From Limnephilus marmoratus (taxonomy: Eukaryota; Arthropoda; Insecta; Trichoptera; Limnephilidae), in assembly GCA_917880885.1 (NCBI GenBank), contig OU862922.1:19840627-19904626 (forward strand): a stretch of 64,000 nucleotides of DNA. The letters are read 5' to 3'. Numbering within the stretch: position 1 is the first letter of the stretch; each line of letters opens with the position of its first letter. Below the pieces are notes generated by a model that saw only the letters and a list, made by a program, of their open reading frames with translations, had not been told where the DNA came from and did not search any database. Both the position numbers and the translations under genes were made by a program. Of this stretch, positions 61,637 through 64,000 are shown piece after piece.

Positions 61637-63335
61637 AGAAGGATGTTGAAACTGCATGACTAACCTATACAGAAATAATGTCAGAAGCGGCTGCTGGTGA
61701 AGATTGATCGAGAAAAATAGTACAAAAACTGCATGCTTTAAACGATTAATGCGGTAAAACGATGTGTAGAGGAAGAATAGATGAGATTTTTAGCGAGTTT
61801 TGTATGAAATTAATTTGGGAATGGAAGAAATAACGACACAAGCGGAAAAATGATTATTCGAAGAACGATTGATCGAGATCTCAGTTTAACTAAAACCTAA
61901 TTCTTATGTTATTTTGTTATCTTCAGAAAGTTGGGGCTGGTGCTCCAGCTGGCAGGAGCTCCTGGGCCCCCGGGCGCTGGCAGGGGCTGCAGGCCGGGGG
62001 CTGCTGCCCCGCTGGCTCTCCGCCCTGGCTGCGTGGCTCAACAGGAGACCCCCGCACTCACACCTCATTCAGCATTACAGCATGTGGAAGGTCTGTTACT
62101 TTTATTGTTTATTATTCAGAATAGTCTGGCGAGCGGTAATATTTAATATTTTAGAGGAGAACAGTTATTGGTAACCAAAGTTGCTGTATCAGACGTGTCA
62201 TACGGCTGCGTACTAATTGAAATTTCTTGCTGTATTACAGGCATGTTAAGATCATGGTGCAAAGAGTTAACAGTCGGTAGATTTTAATTTACGCAATATA
62301 AATATCTTTAGATAGCAGGAAATGAAAAAGAAATATTGAGCTGATGGTCACACACTTTTACAGTCCTTTCCATCTCGCTCTCTCATGCTATCTCTTTCAC
62401 GTATCATATGAAAAATGGCTAAAGCGCCAAACAGCTGTGAAATTAAAGATGAACCTAGACAATAAGCTTTTTTTTGTTTGTTTTCTGCTTGTGTTCATTA
62501 AATCAAGTTTTCTAGAGTTTCCCAAAACATTTCATATTATTATTTTAATATAACATTAACGTAACACTCACAAACACATAAAACATAATATACGCCGATT
62601 TTCATTTAATTACTTTATTTTTTTAGTTTATTCATTTAAAATAATTTTAATTTTTGATCTCTATTTTTAGTTTAAAATTATCTTTATTTTAAATGATTTT
62701 TTTGTTTGTTTTATCACCAACTTTGTATATTTCTTTTTTTTCAAACTATAATGTATAAAGTATTATATTATAAAATGGGGGCCTCAGCACGGGTAAACAA
62801 CCCAGTGAGGCCAACATTACTGGTTTGTACTATAAAAATTTGTAAAATAATACTGTATCAACAATAAAAAAAAAAAAATATAACGTATGGAAGACTTTGG
62901 TGTGAGACCTTTTATGGAGATGTTACTCCTTGAAGAAATGACAAGAGAAAGATCTACTAGAAAATAAATTATCATAGTAAAACAAAAGGTGTTGCGGACA
63001 GAATTCAAGATTCACCTTTGGTTCATGTCGGTACTTAACACTAGCAACAGCGCCAGAACCAAATGATTTGCGCCTTGACTAACCAAGGCGATCAATTCTA
63101 TCTAATATCATCTGTTTCATTTAATCTTGCAGAACATGTTCTCGGAGGAGTTGCAGCGTGAGGTGGAGTTCTCGGAGACATTCCGCAAGGCGCTGGACAT
63201 GATGAACCGCTCCCTGGACGCACCAGTGCCCGCACCGCCTCCCCCGCCCTCGCAGCGCATCTCCACCACGGCCATCGCAGAGGTCATGGCCAGTAACAAC
63301 CAACAACTCAGCTTCACGGAGCTGCTGGAGACCAG
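35988..63335 (+). CDS. TFIP11: TFIP11 / septin-interacting protein 1 (Ntr1-type G-patch spliceosome factor), 12 exons, 3' end off window
   Basis: The human and yeast counterparts recruit and activate the DEAH helicase DHX15/Prp43 to release the intron lariat and disassemble the spliceosome in the nucleus. Exons: 35988-36093, 36235-36372, 36539-36735, 38748-38858, 39500-39672, 47374-47557, 50089-50292, 53620-53843, 55978-56174, 56551-56769, 61927-62090, 63133-63335; 706 codons plus two bases. Order of features: acidic N-terminus ([13 protein letters not shown]), basic stretch, G-patch about 136-182 ([20 protein letters not shown]), [28 protein letters not shown], then the GC-skewed helical domain with [12 protein letters not shown] and [13 protein letters not shown]. 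The last exon(s), expected to hold the conserved C-terminal segment, are outside. Every split codon joins in frame. Introns are loaded with transposons, the longest being 39673-47373. Confidence 0.94.
36235..36372 (+). CDS. TFIP11: TFIP11 exon 2
   Basis: Completes G36 and gives [12 protein letters not shown], a Lys-rich stretch likely to act as a nuclear targeting signal, then [15 protein letters not shown], a conserved motif of the family. Ends one base into codon 82. Confidence 0.92.
36539..36735 (+). CDS. TFIP11: TFIP11 exon 3 (acidic linker, G-patch start)
   Basis: Residues 82-147: acidic linker [15 protein letters not shown], then [17 protein letters not shown], the first half of the G-patch. 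Ends in phase 0. Confidence 0.93.
36911..38166. mobile_element. Inverted-repeat DNA element hosting a second inverted-repeat element
   Basis: Left GCTAGCGCATACGTACAACTTTT and right, inverted, GGCTAGGGCATACATACAAC-TTTT are matching ends about 1.25 kb apart in TFIP11 intron 3. Both flanks continue with CGAC/AACAACT-type words. A fragment with the same ACAACTATT..GTTGTGT words is near 24500. Confidence 0.55.
37278..37820. mobile_element. Nested fold-back element with arms of about 200 bp
   Basis: The left arm 37278-37480 (GGTAAATTTTTGGGATTGGTGG, CCACGGCTATTAC, TATAAAAGGAAACTTATTGC) is mirrored at 37620-37820. The centre holds a direct duplication of about 58 bp, TACGTTTTTGAATGGTTTGT ... GGGCTTGTGTATGT, at 37490-37547 and 37567-37625. 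Confidence 0.75.
38748..38858 (+). CDS. TFIP11: TFIP11 exon 4 (G-patch core)
   Basis: Residues 148-184: [32 protein letters not shown]. The glycines that define the G-patch are all present. Phase 0 at both ends. Confidence 0.94.
39240..39470 (+). mobile_element. RTE-type LINE 3' fragment
   Basis: Reads [32 protein letters not shown], similar to the [27 protein letters not shown] end of the LINE at 52010-53045, followed by the same 3' tail. Lies 30 bp before TFIP11 exon 5. Confidence 0.65.
39500..39672 (+). CDS. TFIP11: TFIP11 exon 5
   Basis: Residues 185-241 plus two bases: [33 protein letters not shown], and [12 protein letters not shown], equivalent to the conserved tyrosine-rich YKTVEELKAKG-type segment. 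The acceptor is TTGTGAAG, weaker than its neighbours. Confidence 0.88.
39702..40236. mobile_element. hAT-like non-autonomous element (GGTTTCGG family), copy 2
   Basis: Begins TAGTGACCGGTTTCGG and ends CGGTCGGACACTA, so the outer TAGTG-CCG bases are inverted repeats. The flanks GCTGTAAT and TCTGTAAT are an 8-bp target duplication with one mismatch. Interior shared with 21307-21987. Confidence 0.7.
40326..40577 (+). repeat. Tandem repeat of about 125 bp, units 1 and 2
   Basis: Each unit contains TATGT-GTATTTTGTTATT, CAGTATATTCTCTCTGC, TTTGTTATGTTATATATTAT and GTAGGTAAAACATATTTTCC. A third unit is at 43961-44092, separated by the LINE block. Confidence 0.7.
40590..43541 (+). mobile_element. Non-LTR retrotransposon (Jockey/CR1-like), 5' truncated, frameshifted
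   Basis: Copies itself by target-primed reverse transcription. An endonuclease remnant ([26 protein letters not shown]) at 40715-40900 leads to the RT domain: [60 protein letters not shown], then [14 protein letters not shown] and FADDLKLF. Frames: 40715-42319, then a shift near 42252 and 42423-43277 ([25 protein letters not shown]). Earlier endonuclease sequence at 40600-40740 is in another frame with a stop. Ends in poly(A) with GG interruptions (43499-43541). Dead copy. Confidence 0.85.
43560..43928 (-). mobile_element. LINE 3' coding fragment, minus strand
   Basis: The minus frame 43905-43687 reads [19 protein letters not shown], then [20 protein letters not shown]. This is the C-terminal signature ([20 protein letters not shown]) of a widespread insect LINE lineage. 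Lies between the LINE at 40590 and the third tandem unit. Confidence 0.6.
43929..43962 (+). repeat. (ATT)n microsatellite
   Basis: About eleven ATT units directly following the minus-strand LINE fragment. A second (ATT)n follows a LINE tail at 53308-53333. Confidence 0.8.
43961..44092 (+). repeat. Tandem repeat of about 125 bp, unit 3
   Basis: Same landmarks in order: GTATTTTGTTATACTTCAGT, ATTCTCTCTGC, AACTTAACGAGACACTTTG, TAGGTGAAACATATTTTCCC. Shows that 40590-43960 is inserted sequence. Confidence 0.7.
44700..45420 (-). mobile_element. CR1/Jockey-like LINE 3' part, minus strand
   Basis: Minus strand, in order: [46 protein letters not shown] (45334-45128), a shift, then [68 protein letters not shown] (45110-44724). 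This is the typical C-terminal domain after RT. The 3' sequence (CCTCAGGGCCTATGTCATC) matches 18710 and 53510, tying those tails to this family. Confidence 0.75.
45795..46915 (+). mobile_element. RTE-like LINE, RT domain onward, ends in (GA)n
   Basis: An open frame from about 45801 to 46892: [84 protein letters not shown] and [13 protein letters not shown]. Truncated upstream, starting inside RT palm motif A; a short GA repeat (about 46897-46913) replaces poly(A), as is common in RTE elements. The 364-codon frame has no internal stop, so the insertion is fairly young. Confidence 0.85.
47374..47557 (+). CDS. TFIP11: TFIP11 exon 6
   Basis: Residues 242-303: [19 protein letters not shown], then [19 protein letters not shown], matching the family's KVIDMTGRE and ALPELEHNLQLLID-type motifs. 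Phase 0 donor. Confidence 0.94.
48710..48767 (+). other. Exon-like segment with strong splice sites (possible poison exon)
   Basis: TTTCTTTTATCCCACGCAG precedes and GTACGTG follows a 58-nt open segment reading [23 protein letters not shown]11 exons 6 and 7 already join in phase 0 with family-consistent sequence, so this is not a normal exon. Its length is not a multiple of three. Inclusion would shift exon 7 into a stop (TGA 50187-50189), 104 nt before the next junction. Confidence 0.35.
49144..49530 (+). mobile_element. CTGTAGATATTAG fold-back element, solitary full copy
   Basis: About 387 bp: left array GTCTACTAATATCTATGGG plus three ACTAATATCTA/ACGAATATCTACAG units, the 140-bp core (49247-49382), then five inverted units CTGTAGATATTAGT ending TATCTGGAGTC. 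It shows the element as an independent insertion, away from the cluster at 34-35.6 kb. Confidence 0.8.
49780..50075 (+). mobile_element. Two tandem SINE-like repeats
   Basis: 49795-49925 and 49930-50070 each contain ACCTTCCTCTT..CTATCTC, CTTCAGCC-CACAA, AAT-GGGGATGC-type and GGAGCA/GGGAG words. Both correspond to the right half of the repeat at 17053-17275. They end about 15 bp before TFIP11 exon 7. Confidence 0.5.
50089..50292 (+). CDS. TFIP11: TFIP11 exon 7 (coiled region)
   Basis: Residues 304-371: [20 protein letters not shown] and the charged helix [28 protein letters not shown]; ends [14 protein letters not shown]. Phase 0 at both ends. Confidence 0.94.
50318..50525 (-). mobile_element. 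Deleted RTE-type LINE derivative
   Basis: Minus-strand 3' tail GGGTAGGCAGAGCGG, TGTCTTGGCACAC, TTTTCGCAATCATACATCG, then CTTCCTCGGGC and TACTCTCTCTTTCA..ATGACTTTGA. These segments lie far apart in the fuller copy at 52010-53045, so the middle has been deleted. Confidence 0.55.
50527..50830 (+). mobile_element. Possible tRNA-derived SINE
   Basis: Begins AGTCGATGGCGAGTTGACATA and contains the B-box-like GTGGGTTCAATTCCTCTTC about 50 bp later, the layout of an internal RNA polymerase III promoter. No cloverleaf folds cleanly, so it is not a functional tRNA gene. Confidence 0.4.
50955..51780. mobile_element. Repeat with GATTTTGACCCTT palindromes and GCGGGCAATGTC ends
   Basis: GCGGGCATTGTCTTAACCCG at about 50968 is mirrored in kind by CGGGCAATGTC at 51650 and 51758. 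The imperfect palindrome GCGATTTTGACC..GGTCAGAATCGC occurs at 51025-51085 and, diverged, at 51203-51260; the first matches 18828-18884. Together with TTAA at the left end this links it to the MITE at 18766-19010. Confidence 0.45.
52010..53045 (-). mobile_element. RTE-type LINE, RT to 3' end, decayed
   Basis: Minus strand, in several frames: [47 protein letters not shown] (catalytic box, first residue changed to YTDD), [63 protein letters not shown]. Three frameshifts or more. The 3' tail GGGTAGGCAGAGAGGACGG matches the four smaller fragments of the family elsewhere in the window. Confidence 0.8.
53090..53337 (+). mobile_element. LINE 3' tail ending in (ATT)n
   Basis: An open stretch [40 protein letters not shown], followed by an (ATT)n tract at 53308-53333. 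The short repeat in place of poly(A) suggests an RTE/L2-like LINE end. Confidence 0.45.
53340..53560 (-). mobile_element. CR1/Jockey-like LINE 3' tail, minus strand
   Basis: Minus strand: TTCCCTCAGGGCCTATGTCA, GATGCTGTGTGGAGGG, GGAAAGGAAGG, GTTCTGGGAAGGAAAAGGG, CTCGGGCACCCCTGC. Collinear with 18710-19175 without the insertion. Ends 60 bp before TFIP11 exon 8. Confidence 0.6.
53620..53843 (+). CDS. TFIP11: TFIP11 exon 8
   Basis: Residues 372-445 plus two bases: [20 protein letters not shown] then [10 protein letters not shown], matching the EWDPLKD landmark, and [11 protein letters not shown]. Strongly Ala/Leu-rich, with GC-rich codons. Confidence 0.92.
53962..55187 (+). mobile_element. DNA transposon with 34-bp perfect TIRs (unassigned family)
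   Basis: TGAGGCCCCTAGAAACAAAG, ACGGAAGTGTCCAC at 53962-53995 is exactly inverted at 55154-55187. Five degenerate internal echoes of AAACAAANACGGMAGTGTCCA lie near both ends (about 54124, 54150, 54908, 54939, 54968), probably subterminal transposase sites. A short coding exon sits at 54321-54414. No transposase core, so this is a 1.23 kb deletion derivative. No convincing target duplication was seen. Confidence 0.75.
54321..54414 (+). pseudogene. First exon of a transposon-borne ORF ([15 protein letters not shown])
   Basis: ATG opens [31 protein letters not shown], then a splice donor GTAAATC. The KW..N..K pattern resembles the basic N-termini of uncharacterised arthropod transposon proteins. 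Only this exon is preserved; nothing downstream within the element continues it. Confidence 0.4.
55200..55450. mobile_element. hAT-type MITE (GTGACTTTT family), partial copy 3
   Basis: ACTCTAGCTCACTGAAAAGTCAC near 55420-55443 matches the right end of 32422-32684; the preceding region has the same TTTGTATGAAG-like interior words in inverted order. The left end is degraded against the neighbouring transposon. Confidence 0.45.
55978..56174 (+). CDS. TFIP11: TFIP11 exon 9
   Basis: Residues 446-511 plus one base: [36 protein letters not shown] and [15 protein letters not shown], equivalent to the family's DTVPIHSWIHPWLP landmark. Confidence 0.92.
56175..56450 (-). repeat. SINE-like debris in TFIP11 intron 9
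   Basis: AACCATAGATAACAG, AACAAGGGAGATGGA (inverse of 17990-18030), then GCAGTTTGGTCACAGCCTGG, CAATAGTCGGCACGCTTCC (as at 25035-25075). A composite of at least two repeat types. Confidence 0.4.
56551..56769 (+). CDS. TFIP11: TFIP11 exon 10
   Basis: Residues 512-584 plus one base: [38 protein letters not shown] and [20 protein letters not shown], following the KWHPSDSSAK..LQPWKDVF pattern. Confidence 0.92.
57045..57730 (-). mobile_element. CR1/Jockey-like LINE 3' end, minus strand
   Basis: A poly(T) tract at 57049-57060 is the poly(A) tail of a minus-strand insertion. Its coding end at 57689-57459 reads [33 protein letters not shown], like the [20 protein letters not shown] segment of the LINE at 58431. 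5' truncated. Confidence 0.65.
58005..61635 (+). mobile_element. Nearly intact Jockey/CR1-like LINE
   Basis: Endonuclease plus reverse transcriptase polyprotein at 58431-61304, one frame broken only by TGA at 58611-58613. Endonuclease: [131 protein letters not shown], then [18 protein letters not shown] and [11 protein letters not shown]. Poly(A) of about 33 at 61602-61635. The 5' boundary near 58005 is a guess. No ORF1 was seen. Sits in TFIP11 intron 10, same strand as the host gene. Confidence 0.9.
58431..61304 (+). pseudogene. LINE endonuclease-reverse transcriptase ORF with one in-frame stop
   Basis: 957 codons. The stop follows YTVLR and precedes [14 protein letters not shown]. The neighbouring codons continue the normal endonuclease order, so the TGA most likely arose from a CGA (Arg) by a C-to-T change. 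Catalytic motifs of both enzymes are otherwise present (endonuclease GDMN and HH; RT YADD). One oddity is FINTVT where relatives usually have FINDI. Confidence 0.85.
61927..62090 (+). CDS. TFIP11: TFIP11 exon 11
   Basis: Residues 585-639: [41 protein letters not shown]. About a dozen residues shorter than vertebrate relatives at its start. Begins 290 bp after a LINE poly(A) tail. Confidence 0.9.
62091..63132 (+). other. TFIP11 intron 11; AT-rich, no element recognised
   Basis: Long A/T runs and no coding frame. A small hairpin, GGCCTCA..TGAGGCC, at 62781-62812 is the only structure noticed. Confidence 0.45.
63133..63335 (+). CDS. TFIP11: TFIP11 exon 12 (not the last)
   Basis: Residues 640-706 plus two bases: [29 protein letters not shown], a Pro-rich loop, then [12 protein letters not shown] before donor GTATG. 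The family continues about 50-60 residues further, so at least one exon lies past the window. Confidence 0.93.
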
Positions 63336-64000
63336 GTATGTTTATATTTCTGTACCCGACAAGTCAATGGTCCTATACCCATTTTACCTATTTTAGAAGA
63401 GGGCACAAAACAGCTCTAAAAGTTTTTTTTTTCTAAATCAATTTATTGTGATGTAGAACGCACTTTTTAAAGTGATTTACATGATGAAGCTGCTTAGAGA
63501 AGAGTGCTGTTTACCTCGGGTGCCAATTTAATATAAAACAAGTTCTGGAAGCATGTTATACATACATAATGATGAAATATTGATATGTTTTTCACATAGA
63601 ATCCAATAACACTAATGCAGCGAGTAACTCACCAATTACTCGCGCAATCATAACTTATACCCACTATGAAAAATTACTACACTTAGACATTTTTCATGAT
63701 TCCTTGCAAACATACAAAACTAATTTTTTAAATTCCTTGGCGTGATATAATTGTTTTAAAATTACTTACACTTAACTTTTCATTAAACTTTAATCAGTCA
63801 ATTACAATTAGTGAGCAGATAATTCTTGATTTTAAAATGTCTCCTTATCTCCCCCCCCCCTTTTTTTTTCTTCCTTTTTATTATTACTACTCATTTATTC
63901 AATAATTAAGTTTTAATACCGGTTCATATCTACAATCTAGACATTCTATGGACTTACGTAATAGGTACATAACCATGTAATAATTTAATTTAACATACCT
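63336..64000 (+). other. TFIP11 intron 12, incomplete
   Basis: AT-rich with T and C runs (63851-63870). The next exon lies outside the window. Confidence 0.6.

Overview
This is an AT-rich animal nuclear window with intron-split, GC-rich coding exons, canonical GT..AG introns and a very high load of transposable elements. Non-LTR retrotransposons of several insect-type lineages, mariner and hAT-like elements, recurring 'GTAGGTACCTA'-type words and a TGTCAA-rich promoter suggest an insect, probably a moth or butterfly. The order-level call is inference, not proof.

Three host genes are visible. (1) Positions 784-5694 (+): the last two exons of a gene I do not recognise, ending in an Arg/Ala/Pro-rich tail. 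(2) Positions 20232-33303 (-): a complete eight-exon guanine deaminase (454 codons, all metal and catalytic residues present). (3) Positions 35988-63335 (+): twelve exons of the TFIP11 / septin-interacting protein 1 (Ntr1-type, G-patch) spliceosome-disassembly factor. Its start is present and its last exon(s) lie beyond the right edge. Splice phases were checked by hand and match across every junction of genes 2 and 3.

Layout: 1-5694 holds the end of gene 1 and its repeat-bearing intron. 5695-20231 is a 14.5 kb convergent intergenic stretch with a degenerate tandem repeat, a palindromic MITE, a deleted mariner, a large fold-back element and SINE/LINE debris. 20232-33303 is guanine deaminase, whose introns carry LTR-like sequences, a mariner, hAT-type MITEs and a decayed DNA transposon. 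33304-35987 is the divergent spacer between guanine deaminase and TFIP11, largely filled by inverted copies of an unusual element built from the short word CTGTAGATATTAG. 35988-64000 is TFIP11, whose introns hold at least six LINE pieces (one nearly intact), nested inverted-repeat elements, a transposon with 34-bp perfect terminal repeats, and a second copy of the CTGTAGATATTAG element.

The genes are unrelated in function (purine catabolism versus spliceosome recycling); what they share is a divergent promoter region. The most interesting signals are the CTGTAGATATTAG fold-back family, the two apparently unassigned DNA transposons (30969-32379 and 53962-55187), and a frame-breaking exon-like segment inside TFIP11 that looks like a poison exon. 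All calls were made by reading; no database search was run.
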